DNA from: Bizionia paragorgiae
GTDB lineage: Bacteria > Bacteroidota > Bacteroidia > Flavobacteriales > Flavobacteriaceae
Direction: 5' to 3'
Length of the DNA stretch: 64,000 nt
Assembly (NCBI RefSeq): GCF_900107625.1
Contig: NZ_FNQK01000017.1
Location: forward strand, 1 to 64,000
The translations under genes and the position numbers were made by a program. This document shows, piece after piece, positions 16,111 through 25,805 of the stretch. The first letter of the stretch is position 1, and every line of letters begins with the position of its first letter. A model generated the notes under the pieces. The model was not told the origin of the DNA. It made no database searches and saw nothing but the letters and a program-made list of their open reading frames with translations.

Positions 16111-16535
16111 TTTTAATTACGTTTAATTACCTGTAAAAGATAGTATATTTAAAATTAATATTTATCTAAATCAGACTTAGATGTGTTTTAATCCAATAGA
16201 GAAACGCGTCACCCACTACCACACAACACAAACACAAACCACTGATTAATCGGTATTTACCCCAAAACAAAAGACAAAACCGACTCTTTTTCGTTTCATT
16301 TTTACTACCTTAGTGTAATCCCCACACGACACATCAAAATACGAAACCGCCGTAATCCTTTTTTTTAAATAGGCATGCGATAATGTTACACTGACACTCT
16401 GGAATAGATCATTAAAATCTAAAATCACTAAAATAGATTTTGGAAGAGTCGTTTTTAAAATTAATTACAATAGCACCATATGGTACTTAGTCGCATATCT
16501 CGTTTCCAAATTGCTTTTAATCATTGCTACATACT
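16111..16535. other. Intergenic region, nothing recognised
   Basis: This divergent 425-bp spacer between the small membrane gene and the ClpP-like gene shows no repeat, RNA gene or convincing promoter. A 60-codon minus ORF at 16246-16428 looks accidental. Confidence 0.4.
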
Positions 16536-17147
16536 ATGAAAACCTTTAATTTAATTTTCACATTACTTCTCGCATCTTCCTTGGTATTAGCTTTTAGCAC
16601 AGTTAAGGATTCTACAAACATAGATTTGCAAAGAACCTTTGGTATTTTTAAGGTATTATCTGATAATTCGACTATCGAAATGGATGGAACTATTGGCAGT
16701 TATTCACTAAGTAATTTCAACAGTTTAAAAAAGGCCTTTCCTGATGTATCCAAAATAAACATTAGAAACTGTGACGGTTCTTCTGACGATGAAATCAATC
16801 TGCAATTATCTGCTAGAATCCATCGTGAAGGGATTAACACTCATGTAATGGATAATGGCGAAATATCCTCTGGCGGTGTAGATTTTTTTATTGCGGGAGT
16901 GCAAAGATCAAAAGGAAACAACACTAAAATCGGCGTCCATTCTTGGTCTTCAGAAGAGGACACCGCAACAGATTTCCCTGAAGGTCACCGGTACCATTTG
17001 CCATATATTAAGTATTATGTTTCTGTAGGTTTTACGCAACAACAAGCAGAAGACTTCTATTATTTCACCATCAACGCCGCGCCTGCAGACGCTATTCATT
17101 GGATGACGGAAGATGAACTATTTAAATATAATATACTCACCAGATAA
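16536..17147 (+). CDS. Periplasmic ClpP/crotonase-fold protein (COG3904-like)
   Basis: The ATG at 16536 is preferred to an in-frame TTG at 16524 because it opens directly into the signal peptide (MKTFNLIFTLLLASSLVLAFS). The 203-residue product then shows a ClpP-like arrangement: NIRNCDGSSDDEINLQLSAR (alpha-beta core), HVMDNGEISSGGVDFFIAG, where the serine pair lies at the position of the catalytic serine, and IGVHSWSS, where a histidine follows. This pattern is seen in predicted periplasmic proteins of COG3904. Whether it is an active peptidase is unclear. It appears to be monocistronic. Confidence 0.65.
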   Translation: MKTFNLIFTLLLASSLVLAFSTVKDSTNIDLQRTFGIFKVLSDNSTIEMDGTIGSYSLSNFNSLKKAFPDVSKINIRNCDGSSDDEINLQLSARIHREGINTHVMDNGEISSGGVDFFIAGVQRSKGNNTKIGVHSWSSEEDTATDFPEGHRYHLPYIKYYVSVGFTQQQAEDFYYFTINAAPADAIHWMTEDELFKYNILTR

Positions 17148-17324
17148 AGAGAAGCAACCCCTTACACATTAAAGCATTAAACTTTTTAAGCGTTGGAATA
17201 ATTATCCCCTTCAACCTTTACTAATTTTTAAACACGCGACATCACGAATTAAAGCTAATGAAGCCACTTAAAAAGCTGTTAAAATAATTACTACTACCCA
17301 TACTGTGTAAAAAACATTTCTTAT

Positions 17325-17445
17325 TTTAGTTTTAAGCTTAGGTCGTTCCGTTTTTGTTAGGTGTGATTTTCCTGTGGCTAATCTTCATTTACAATATCGC
17401 AACTTTCCATAACTAATAGCGCATATCACGGAAAATGAAAATAGT
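17325..17445 (+). repeat. Isolated copy of the attC-like repeat (R12)
   Basis: GATTTTCCTGTGGCTAATC and ATATCGCAACTTTCCATAAC correspond to GATTTTCCTGCGGAAAATC and AATCGCAACATCCATGCAC of R7. It lies outside the main array, just before a short broken ORF. The rest of the gap from 17148 to 17722 holds nothing else I recognise. Confidence 0.4.
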
Positions 17446-17477
17446 ATATAATCACATCGAAATTATTAAACGTTAAA

Positions 17478-17605
17478 ATGAAAAAAATCTATTCGGAGAT
17501 AAGCGTTTGTCTGTACTATTAAAGAATGGAAAAAACCGAGATTTTCCGGACATGAAAACGGACCTATCCGAATTAAAAAAACTATTTTCTGAAATCGGAG
17601 TTTAA
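17478..17605 (+). pseudogene. Possible 42-codon gene with a frameshift in its poly-A start
   Basis: ATG at 17478 is followed by seven A residues and soon by a stop. With eight A residues the frame would read MKKNLFGDKRLSVLLKNGKN and on to ELKKLFSEIGV, ending at TAA 17603-17605. The peptide looks like real coding sequence (basic, helical C-terminus) but I do not recognise it. It may be a captured small gene beside repeat R12, or a homopolymer read error in a live gene. Confidence 0.3.
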
Positions 17606-17722
17606 CACTAAATTAGAGACACGATTTAATTACTATTTTTAGAAAACTGCCATCCAATCGATATCGCAGTGAAAATTTATGTTTTAAATAATTATAAAAT
17701 AACCACTCAACAAACAACAACT

Positions 17723-18211
17723 ATGAGACAGCTACTTTTAATCCTTTTAACCTTAGGTCTTTTTTCCTGTAACACGGAAAATGATAACACAAAAATATTA
17801 CAAAAACGAATAGACTCTTTGGAGACCAAACTAGCAGATACTTACAAACCTGGATTTGGAGATTTTATGGGTACCATGCAAACACATCATTCTAAACTTT
17901 GGTTTGCAGGTCAAAATAAAAACTGGGACCTTGCTGATTTTGAAGTCCACGAGCTAGAAGGAACTATTGAGAATATTTTAAAATATCAAGCAGGTCGTAA
18001 AGAAAGTCAATTAATTGAAACCCTAAGCCCTGCATTAGACAGCATAGAAAATGCTATTGATAAGAAAGACCATGATGCCTTTGAAAAAAGTTATCGCTCA
18101 CTAACCATTGCGTGTAATACGTGCCATAAAGCTACAGGTTATGAGTTTAACAGAGTAAAAATTCCAGAAATCTCAACATGGAGTAATCAGGACTTTAGTC
18201 CTTTACAGTAA
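17723..18211 (+). CDS. Cytochrome c-like lipoprotein
   Basis: I start at ATG 17723, not the upstream GTG, because it opens into a lipoprotein signal (MRQLLLILLTLGLFSCN, lipobox Cys at about residue 16). The mature 147-residue domain is helical: a coiled coil (ILQKRIDSLETKLAD), a histidine-rich helix (MQTHHSKLWFAGQNKNWDLA), and near the C-terminus CNTCH, a single c-type haem-binding motif. This matches four-helix cytochrome c'-like lipoproteins of Bacteroidota. The role is probably electron transfer or redox sensing at the outer or inner membrane; no redox partner is adjacent. Confidence 0.78.
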   Translation: MRQLLLILLTLGLFSCNTENDNTKILQKRIDSLETKLADTYKPGFGDFMGTMQTHHSKLWFAGQNKNWDLADFEVHELEGTIENILKYQAGRKESQLIETLSPALDSIENAIDKKDHDAFEKSYRSLTIACNTCHKATGYEFNRVKIPEISTWSNQDFSPLQ

Positions 18212-18397
18212 AACATTCTTTTTGTTGTAAAGGGTAACTCAGCATGAATTAATAAAAAACAAGCGCTTCGTTTATCACCCCTAAACACGCGAAAATTGAA
18301 TTGTTATGTGTTACGTCGAGCTTAAAAAACAGTATACTTTTGAGGTTTCTAAGTATTTTTAATAATTAACAATCCATATTTATAAAGTATATAAATC

Positions 18398-19882
18398 ATG
18401 AAATTAAAGCACATAAAAACCCTAATACCCATAGTCTATTTAACCGTGCTATCGTTTGGTTGTAAAGAGCAAAATAAGCAGGAACATCAGGAGCAGTCAA
18501 CACCTATCACTATTGAAACACGTACCGACGACTTAACGGATGCTATTCAAATAAACACCATACAAATAGGATCTGAAACTAGCAATGACGAAAATAGATT
18601 CCATACGTCTTACCCAAGTACGGCTTATACATTTATAAACACACACCAAGAAGAATTTGCACAAGCCTACTTAAAAGAGTTTCAAAGTAATATAAAAGAC
18701 GGCAATACACAGGCTGTCGCGAAACTAGATTTTGGACAACATTTTGAAATTATAGAAAGCACCCCGTCCCTACTCGGTTTTTTAATAGAGCGCTACACCT
18801 CTTACGGCAACAACTACAACACGCAATATTTTACTCATTTGTATGATATTGAAGAAAACAAGAGGCTGCTTTTTTCCAATTTATTTTATCCGCAAGAAAA
18901 CTTTGACAAACTCGCTGCGATTGTTAAGTCGAAAACAACCGCTATTTTAAAAGATAAAATCCATGCGATGCCAGGGCTTTCTGATGGTGACAGGGAGACT
19001 ATGCTAAATAGCACCATGGAGATGATAGACCAAGGCACCACACCTACAGATAAAAATTTTCATGCCTTTTCTTGGGATTCATTAGGCTACCTCACTATTT
19101 ATTTCGACAAATACCAAGTAGCATCAGGTAATTATGGGAATATAGAAATTAAACTTGCTCCTGAAACCTATAACAATTTGGTCGCTAAAAAATACCTGCA
19201 CGTGTTTCATATTCAAGAAAAAGACACCTCAACACCCGATATAGAGAACACCACGACCACCAAAAAAGTATATGATATCGATTGTAGCAAGGTGCCTTGC
19301 GTTGCTATTACTTTTGATGATGGCCCGGCCAAATACACCTCTCAACTTTTAGACATTTTAAGCGAGCATGATGTTAAGGCTACCTTTTTTGTTCTCGGTA
19401 AATCGGCAAAAATTCAAAAGCACACCCTATTAAGAGCTTTTAAAGAAGGGCATCAGATTGGAAATCACAGTTGGGATCACAAAGATTTAAAAAAGTTATC
19501 CGAAACAGAAATACGAAGTCAGATACAAAAAACCAATACTGTCATTTCACAAATTACTGGAGAAGCCCCTCTGGTCATGCGTCCGCCTTATGGTTCTTTT
19601 AACGAACTTGTAAAAACCCAAGCGGACATGCCTATTATTTTATGGAATTTGGATCCCTTAGACTGGAAAGATCGAAATGCCGAAACCGTAGCACAACGCA
19701 TTAGTGAAGCTAAAACAAACGGTATCGTACTAGCACATGACATTCACTTGTCGACAGTAGAAGCAATACCGGAAGTTATTTCTAATCTAAAAGCCAAAGG
19801 CTATCATCTAGTAACCATAGATAATTTATTTTCAGATCAACCACTCACTAATGGCGAGGTTTATAACAGAAGACGTGATTAA
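18398..19882 (+). CDS. Polysaccharide deacetylase lipoprotein (PdaC-like, NodB domain)
   Basis: A 494-residue envelope enzyme. It has a lipoprotein signal (lipobox VLSFGC, Cys at about 22), a DUF4163/DUF3298-type domain (about residues 40-270) as in PdaC and RsiV, and a NodB carbohydrate esterase 4 domain (about 300-480). All five CE4 motifs are visible: TFDDGP with the metal Asp, NHSWDH with the metal histidines, RPPYG, LDPLDW and LAHDIH. It should remove acetyl groups from peptidoglycan or a related polymer in the periplasm or at the cell surface. It is monocistronic. Confidence 0.9.
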   Translation: MKLKHIKTLIPIVYLTVLSFGCKEQNKQEHQEQSTPITIETRTDDLTDAIQINTIQIGSETSNDENRFHTSYPSTAYTFINTHQEEFAQAYLKEFQSNIKDGNTQAVAKLDFGQHFEIIESTPSLLGFLIERYTSYGNNYNTQYFTHLYDIEENKRLLFSNLFYPQENFDKLAAIVKSKTTAILKDKIHAMPGLSDGDRETMLNSTMEMIDQGTTPTDKNFHAFSWDSLGYLTIYFDKYQVASGNYGNIEIKLAPETYNNLVAKKYLHVFHIQEKDTSTPDIENTTTTKKVYDIDCSKVPCVAITFDDGPAKYTSQLLDILSEHDVKATFFVLGKSAKIQKHTLLRAFKEGHQIGNHSWDHKDLKKLSETEIRSQIQKTNTVISQITGEAPLVMRPPYGSFNELVKTQADMPIILWNLDPLDWKDRNAETVAQRISEAKTNGIVLAHDIHLSTVEAIPEVISNLKAKGYHLVTIDNLFSDQPLTNGEVYNRRRD

Positions 19883-20064
19883 AAACTATGGTAGATCACC
19901 TTTAGCTAAAGCCTAATAGCCAGTTCTAGAGTCTATTTTTCTAGGCCCAGAACCATAAAACCCACCTTCTTATAACAGGCAAATAAATAAGCCAATTAAT
20001 ACATACCACGAGACAAGATTACTTTATCTTTAGAGCATAAAACACCATATCTAAACTATAACCA

Positions 20065-20289
20065 ATGGAAAAATCATGGCTACTATTAATCGCTCTACTA
20101 TTATTTTTAACATTCACTTTTCTATTTTGGCGTCTCACTAGCGGTTATGCGAAAAAAGAGTCTGGTACAAAGATGTGGAAACATGGGGCAACACGGTTAT
20201 CTTATTGGCAAGCCGCAATATTATATTGTATAGGCGCTACAATTTTAACCATGTACATTTTAAAATGGACACAAGTTTTGTCGTTCTAG
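20065..20289 (+). CDS. Small two-helix membrane protein
   Basis: A 74-residue protein with hydrophobic helices at about residues 5-23 (WLLLIALLLFLTFTFLFW) and 50-67 (AAILYCIGATILTMYI) and a basic, aromatic loop between (GYAKKESGTKMWKHGATRLS). No family is recognised. It starts with ATG, ends with TAG and has no overlapping ORF of better quality, so it is likely genuine. It stands alone between the deacetylase and a PD40-type lipoprotein. Confidence 0.6.
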   Translation: MEKSWLLLIALLLFLTFTFLFWRLTSGYAKKESGTKMWKHGATRLSYWQAAILYCIGATILTMYILKWTQVLSF

Positions 20290-20516
20290 TAGTCAACACG
20301 CAACTAGAAATAACACAACCTAACTGTTTTAAGATTAATTCCGAAACCGTTTAAAAGGCACAAAAGTAATTTCCTCATAGTTGGAAATAGGACCTCAGGT
20401 AAAACCAACGCATTGTCTTCTCTATTGATTCATGGAATAAATTGCTATATTTAGTAATCAACGGAGTGTCCCTCCTTAAAACAACAGTTTTATGAAACAA
20501 CTAATTAAAACTCTAT

Positions 20517-21458
20517 ATGACAATTAAAATGCATTATGTTATAATTCTTTGTTCTTTGATGTTGTTTACATGCTCTTCAAATGACGAAGACAATACTGCC
20601 AACCAATCGCCTACGTTTCCGACTTTTGGCCCTCCCATTGAATTAACAGTTAACGGACTATCCTTTGATGCTATGGAGCCGTTTATATCGCCAGACAGCA
20701 ATTATTTATTCTTTAATAGTTTAAACGATGGCATAAATACAAAACTATATTATGCAACTAAAATAAACGATTCAACTTTTAATTTCGTTGGAGAATTAGC
20801 AGGTGCTAACCAAACGACATCACCTCAATTAAATGCTGTGGCAGACTTAGATGCCAATTCTAATTTTTATTGGACATCGACTAGAGATTACCCCAATAAC
20901 CTCAACACCCTTTTTCACGGTATTTTTAACAGCGGCTCTGTTAATAACAGCACTAGAGTTCAAGGTGATTTTAACATGAATACCCCTGGCTGGTTAATAA
21001 TGGATCACGGTATAAGTTTAGACGGTAATTTCCTGTACTTTAACAATGCAAGGTTTGACGATGCCAATTGCCAAGGGCCATGCGAAACCACATTAGGAAT
21101 TGCAGAAAGAGTAAACCCGACGACCTATAATACACTTCAAAATTCGGCAACAATTCTTCAAAATATTAACGATCCTAACTTCATTTATTACGCGCCTTGT
21201 ATAAGTAGTGACAATCTTGAATTGTATTACACAAGGTTTTTAAAAGGCCCGATTTCTCCAAATACAGTTTTTGAAATCTGTGTTGCTATACGCCCTAATT
21301 CTTCAGCTACATTTTCAACACCTAAAGTATTATTTTCTGAAACTATAACTAATCTAATAGAGGCACCTACCTTAACTGTCGACAAAAGAATCATGTATTA
21401 TCATCAAAAAACTAATGATTCACATAAGATTATGATGAGATATAGAAACGACCTTTAA
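20517..21458 (+). CDS. Lipoprotein with a WD40-like/PD40 propeller
   Basis: A 313-residue lipoprotein with lipobox LMLFTCSS (Cys at about residue 19) followed by a short linker and a beta propeller of TolB/PD40 type: FDAMEPFISPDSNYLFFNS, then repeated segments such as GISLDGNFLYFNNARFD and APCISSDNLELYYTRF. Such proteins sit at the outer membrane or surface and often bind peptidoglycan, sugars or partner proteins; the exact role is unknown. A second in-frame ATG at 20529 directly follows the stop of an 11-codon upstream ORF (20492-20527) and could be the true start. A shared terminator follows. Confidence 0.72.
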   Translation: MTIKMHYVIILCSLMLFTCSSNDEDNTANQSPTFPTFGPPIELTVNGLSFDAMEPFISPDSNYLFFNSLNDGINTKLYYATKINDSTFNFVGELAGANQTTSPQLNAVADLDANSNFYWTSTRDYPNNLNTLFHGIFNSGSVNNSTRVQGDFNMNTPGWLIMDHGISLDGNFLYFNNARFDDANCQGPCETTLGIAERVNPTTYNTLQNSATILQNINDPNFIYYAPCISSDNLELYYTRFLKGPISPNTVFEICVAIRPNSSATFSTPKVLFSETITNLIEAPTLTVDKRIMYYHQKTNDSHKIMMRYRNDL

Positions 21459-21504
21459 AACATAAGCATTAAAATAATATAAAACACTTCGAAATTTATA
21501 CCAT

Positions 21505-21538
21505 AAAAAAAGCGATCTGAAATTTCAGACCGCTTTTT
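21505..21538. terminator. Bidirectional terminator
   Basis: AAAAAAGCGATCTGAAA pairs with TTTCAGACCGCTTTTT with one mismatch. It separates the convergent lipoprotein gene and S46 peptidase gene. Confidence 0.88.
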
Positions 21539-21559
21539 AGGTTTAGACTATTAAGAGTA

Positions 21560-23710
21560 TTACTTTTTAGTAATAATAGTTAACTCATCTACAATATGTT
21601 TGGCGTTAGAATACTTATCTATCAACCAAAGAACATATCTAATATCTACATTTATGGTACGTTGTAATTTAGTATCGAAAATAACATCTCCTGCCATAGC
21701 TTCAATATTTCCATCGAATGCTAAACCAATTAATTCTCCTTTTCCGTTTACTACTGGCGAACCTGAATTCCCTCCAGTAATATCATTATCTGTTAAGAAG
21801 TTTATTGGAAGTTGACCATACTCATTGGCATAACGACCATAATCTTTCTTTTCATAACTATCCAACATACTTTGCTCTAAATCGAACTCACTATCGTTAG
21901 GCTTATACTTTTTAATCATCCCTTTAAACGTGGTATAATTATTTGTATTCGCATCGTTTCTCTTATCTGCAGGTAAAGCTCTCACTTTCCCGTAAGATAA
22001 ACGCAAGGTAGAGTTCGCATCTGGATATTGTATATTACTTAATCCTGACTCGCGTAAGCCTTGAATTAACAATCTAAAAGACGCTTGGAAATCGTTTTCT
22101 GCTTGCACTAGATCTTCAGGTTGCTCTCTGTACTTTTCTAATAATTGCGTAGATAAAACAAATAAAGGATCGTTTTCTAAAATAGCAACATCAGGATATT
22201 GTAAAAAAGCTTCTACACCTTCTTTTGAAGTGAATAGACTCAAATCAAAAATAGCATTAGTATAGCTTGTAAAATCATTGTTATTCTCACTTCCTATTGT
22301 AGCAACACGTTCTGGTAAGGAATAGTTAGATTTAGACGCTAGCAACCCTAATTGTTTCGCTAAAACCTCTTTTTCTAAAGGCAGATAAAAATCTTTATAA
22401 GATCCTTCAATCAACCCTTCTAATCTTGGTAAAAGGTTCGCACGTTCAGCCTCGTTAGCTCCTGCGTAATGTTTTAAAGCAGTCCCTAATCTATAAGGTA
22501 AAACAGCAAACTTACTTGAACGAAGCATTCCTAATAAGTAGTTGCTTTGTTTTGCTTTCTCGTTTGTTAAGCTATAGTAATTATTAATGTTTTCTATAAC
22601 CTTTCCATATTTGTCTCTGTTTGCTTTTTTATTAGCCCACTTCGCAAATTTAGCTTCTGTTTTTGTCTTTTTTGCTACGGTTTTATGCTCCGTTAAGGCT
22701 TCAATCATTCCACCTCTATTTTTCCAATAGTTAGCAATACTAGCATAAGAAGACGCGTACATTAAGTTTACAGCTTCATCTTCTTCCATGTACTTTTTCA
22801 TTACATCCATGCTTAATTTTGAGCCTTCAACCCATGCAGGATATGCATATTTTACATTTTGCTCCACACCTTGAGCTGGCATCCAACGATTAGTTCGTCC
22901 TGGGTAACCTAAAATCATAGCAAAGTCATTCTCCTTTACACCATCAATATTAACAGGTAAATGATACTTTGCTTTTAAAGGCACATTATCTGTAGAATAC
23001 GCTGCTGGCTTACCCTCTTTATCTGCATATACTCTAAATAGTGAAAAGTCACCAGTATGTCTTGGCCACTCCCAGTTATCTGTATCACCACCGTATTTAC
23101 CAACACTTTCTGGAGGTGTCCCTACCAAACGCACATCGTTGTAATCCTCGTAAACAAAGTAGTAATACTCGTTACCTTGGTAGAACGAACGTACAGACAC
23201 TGTATACTTACCACCTTCGCTATTTTCTTGTTCAATTTTTGCAATCTCTTTATTTATAATAGCTTCGCGTTCTTTTTCGCTCATAGAATCATTAACAAGA
23301 GATAAGATACGTTTAGAAACATCATCCATTCTTACGAAAAAACGAACATATAAGCTTTCTGGTTTCATTTCTTCTGCCAATGACCCTGCCCAAAATCCAT
23401 TTTTCAAATGATTCTGTTCTGCAGTAGACAATTCTGCAATAGCACTATAACCACAGTGATGATTTGTTAAAACCAACCCACTGTCTGAAACGATACTTGC
23501 TGTACAACCACCGTTAAATTGTACAATAGCATCTTTTAAACTGTGATTGTTAATACTGTAAATTTCTTCAGCCGTTAACTGTAAACCCATTTTTTGCATA
23601 TCACGATGATTTAATCGTTCAATATGCATTAAAAACCACATACCTTCATTTGCCATCATCGACGAAAACGAGATGATAAAAGCAATAATTGTTAGAGATA
23701 ATTTCTTCAT
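21560..23710 (-). CDS. S46 family dipeptidyl peptidase (DPP7 type)
   Basis: A 716-residue secreted serine peptidase with a signal peptide (KLSLTIIAFIISFSSMMA). The chymotrypsin-like triad is in place: His in TNHHCGY (about residue 85), Asp in GGDTDNWEWPRHTGDF (about 215) and Ser in GGNSGSPVV (about 650). S46 enzymes cut dipeptides from peptide N-termini in the periplasm, feeding amino-acid catabolism. The residue that separates DPP7 from the acid-specific DPP11 is glycine here (GLAFDGNIEAM) rather than arginine, so a preference for hydrophobic P1 residues is predicted. Length is full for the family. It is transcribed alone. Confidence 0.93.
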   Translation of the reverse strand: MKKLSLTIIAFIISFSSMMANEGMWFLMHIERLNHRDMQKMGLQLTAEEIYSINNHSLKDAIVQFNGGCTASIVSDSGLVLTNHHCGYSAIAELSTAEQNHLKNGFWAGSLAEEMKPESLYVRFFVRMDDVSKRILSLVNDSMSEKEREAIINKEIAKIEQENSEGGKYTVSVRSFYQGNEYYYFVYEDYNDVRLVGTPPESVGKYGGDTDNWEWPRHTGDFSLFRVYADKEGKPAAYSTDNVPLKAKYHLPVNIDGVKENDFAMILGYPGRTNRWMPAQGVEQNVKYAYPAWVEGSKLSMDVMKKYMEEDEAVNLMYASSYASIANYWKNRGGMIEALTEHKTVAKKTKTEAKFAKWANKKANRDKYGKVIENINNYYSLTNEKAKQSNYLLGMLRSSKFAVLPYRLGTALKHYAGANEAERANLLPRLEGLIEGSYKDFYLPLEKEVLAKQLGLLASKSNYSLPERVATIGSENNNDFTSYTNAIFDLSLFTSKEGVEAFLQYPDVAILENDPLFVLSTQLLEKYREQPEDLVQAENDFQASFRLLIQGLRESGLSNIQYPDANSTLRLSYGKVRALPADKRNDANTNNYTTFKGMIKKYKPNDSEFDLEQSMLDSYEKKDYGRYANEYGQLPINFLTDNDITGGNSGSPVVNGKGELIGLAFDGNIEAMAGDVIFDTKLQRTINVDIRYVLWLIDKYSNAKHIVDELTIITKK

Positions 23711-24019
23711 TTTATTATGTTTTGTATAAGCTGATAAAAATACAGAATTTAATAGTTGAATTGAAACTGTTGAAACGTTAAATTGGTGTTATTTTTAGCC
23801 GCATGGCAAGCATTAAAAGGATAAAAACACCACTTTTTATCTTTTAATATGACCAACAGATTTTTATCTAAACACTTTTTCCTTTTTACCAGTGATTAGG
23901 TTAAGCTTAATTAATCAAAGAACAGCATGCTCTCACGGACTAATTAAAGCTCACTTTTGCATTTCTATAGACTTATACCTTGGTTTTTCAACAGTCTTTA
24001 CACACCAAAAACAAAATCC

Positions 24020-24170
24020 TAACACGTATATAACTAACGCCCTATTTTTAGGAGAGTCACAAAAAATTCACAGCTTTCAGCAGGCATGCAAAACGCAATC
24101 AGATTTCTTATTCCGTTTTATATTTGCTAACTTACACCCTTTACAAAAACCACGCCCGAACGGCCCAATT
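24020..24170 (+). repeat. Isolated copy of the attC-like repeat (R11)
   Basis: TAACTAACGCCC near 24025 and CCGTTTTATATTTGCTAACTT with ACACCC near 24115-24145 match the arms of R8 and R10. It fills most of the non-coding gap 23711-24275; the 113-codon ORF across it (23892-24233) is an accident of the repeat. Confidence 0.4.
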
Positions 24171-24275
24171 TACAGTAGCAAATCGTTCACAAATTCATTA
24201 AGCTTTACCAAAAAAATAAGGCAAACCCATTAAAAACTTATATCCATTAAAATTTACAAACAACGTCCTATTAGA

Positions 24276-25121
24276 ATGTCCAAATTATTTTTTTCAATAC
24301 TTTTATTAACTATTCCATTTACTTTATTTTCTAATGATCCTATCAAATTAGATTCTGTAGACCAGCCTTTATTCAAACCCTTAATTGAGAGATATATTCT
24401 TGATGAAATAAAAAGCTTAAGACAAGAAAATCAAAGCTTGAAAGCAGAGGTTACAAAACAGGTTGCTGAAGCTAAAGTAGAGTCATCTGACAGAGCCATC
24501 AATTATACAACAAGTACAATAAACAACATCTTCTATATCATAACTGCCGCAGCTTCATTGCTAGTACTTTTGGGTTGGCGCTCATTAAATGATATAAAAA
24601 AGAGTTTAAAGATTGATATGGCAAAAAAAATACAAACACTGACTTCAGACTATGAAAGCCGTTTACAACAGGTGGAAGTAAAAATGACAGAGCGTTCTAA
24701 AGTCATTATAGAAACACAAAAAAACATAACAGACACCAACTCTATTCACTCTTTATGGATGCGTGCTGGTTTAGAAAAAAGTGATGAGGAAAAAATATCG
24801 GTATACGATGAAATTTTAAATATAAAACCTGATGATATTGAGGCAATGACTTATAAGGCTGATGCTTTATTAGAAATTGGAGAAGTGCGTTGGGCCTTAG
24901 ATTTGGCAAACCATGCTATAGACCACGACAATGAGTACGCTCTAGCCTACTGGCAACGTGCTTGTGCCTATTCTAAAATGGACAAGCAAGCGGAAGCATT
25001 AAAAGATATAAAAAAGGCTCTTGAACTATCGGATGCCCTAGAAGAAGAGTTACTAAAAGAAAAGCACTTTGAAAATCTGCATACCAACAGATCGTTTAAA
25101 TTATTAGTACCAAAAACATAA
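24276..25121 (+). CDS. Membrane-anchored TPR protein
   Basis: A 281-residue protein with a signal peptide (KLFFSILLLTIPFTLFS), a short periplasmic coiled coil (EIKSLRQENQSLKAEV), a transmembrane helix (IFYIITAAASLLVLLGW, about residues 86-102), a second coiled coil and a C-terminal tetratricopeptide block (KISVYDEILNIKPDDIEAMT; ALLEIGEVRWALDLANHAID; YALAYWQRACAYSKMDKQAE). The TPRs probably face the cytoplasm and serve as a protein scaffold. The spermidine-synthase-like gene starts 15 bp after its stop, so the two form an operon. Confidence 0.78.
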   Translation: MSKLFFSILLLTIPFTLFSNDPIKLDSVDQPLFKPLIERYILDEIKSLRQENQSLKAEVTKQVAEAKVESSDRAINYTTSTINNIFYIITAAASLLVLLGWRSLNDIKKSLKIDMAKKIQTLTSDYESRLQQVEVKMTERSKVIIETQKNITDTNSIHSLWMRAGLEKSDEEKISVYDEILNIKPDDIEAMTYKADALLEIGEVRWALDLANHAIDHDNEYALAYWQRACAYSKMDKQAEALKDIKKALELSDALEEELLKEKHFENLHTNRSFKLLVPKT

Positions 25122-25136
25122 TTAACAAAAAAGAGA

Positions 25137-25805
25137 ATGATTATAAAACGATTATTAAGTTTCATTTGGCCTCAAACAACAACGGTTAGTTCTGACTATA
25201 GCGGCGTGTTGGAATTAACCGTGGTTAATGGTAAAAAAATGCTTGATAGCAAAAATGCCAATTACTCTTTTGGGTCCTTACAAAGAATATTAGAAAGAGG
25301 CTTACGAGAGATTGAATTAAAAGATGTTTCTTCGGTCGTACTTTTAGGCTTAGGAGGTGGCAGCCTCATCACATCATTACGAGAACGCTTTAATTATTCC
25401 GGTAAAATTTACGCCGTTGATATCGATTCGGTAGTTATTGATATTGCTAAAAAAGAATTTAATATTCAAGAATCTGAACACTTACATATTTTTAATGCGG
25501 ATGCCTATGACTATGTAAAAGCATTTTCTACGACTACAGACCTTATAATCGTTGATTTGTTTATAGACACCAAAGTCCCTACAAAATTTTACTCTGAAGA
25601 CTTTTGCTGTGAACTATCTAGAATCCTTAGTCCTAAGGGACAAATGATTTTTAATTTAGGAATGGATGATTCAGGTGCAAAAGAAAGGCAGCAGGTTATT
25701 ACATACTTTAAAAGCAACCCGAACTTCAAGTGTACTATTCTTGAAAAAATAGAAGGCACGAATGTGGTAATGATCGTCGAAACAATTCCGCACCAAACGA
25801 AATAA
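25137..25805 (+). CDS. Spermidine synthase-like methyltransferase-fold protein
   Basis: A 222-residue cytoplasmic protein with a Rossmann methyltransferase fold: SVVLLGLGGGSLITSLRE is the glycine-rich nucleotide motif (about residues 66-83), KIYAVDIDSVVIDIAKKEF carries the acidic residue that binds the ribose, and DLIIVDLFIDTKVP corresponds to the catalytic strand of spermidine synthases. It is shorter than polyamine synthases (about 280 residues) and lacks their N-terminal beta domain, so it may use another substrate. It is the second gene of the pair with the TPR protein. Confidence 0.78.
   Translation: MIIKRLLSFIWPQTTTVSSDYSGVLELTVVNGKKMLDSKNANYSFGSLQRILERGLREIELKDVSSVVLLGLGGGSLITSLRERFNYSGKIYAVDIDSVVIDIAKKEFNIQESEHLHIFNADAYDYVKAFSTTTDLIIVDLFIDTKVPTKFYSEDFCCELSRILSPKGQMIFNLGMDDSGAKERQQVITYFKSNPNFKCTILEKIEGTNVVMIVETIPHQTK

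Noticed and set aside
16246-16428. 60-codon minus-strand ORF
   Set aside because: No domain, no promoter and poor composition; it is probably chance.
23892-24233. 113-codon plus-strand ORF
   Set aside because: It runs across repeat R11 and its residues look like translated non-coding DNA.
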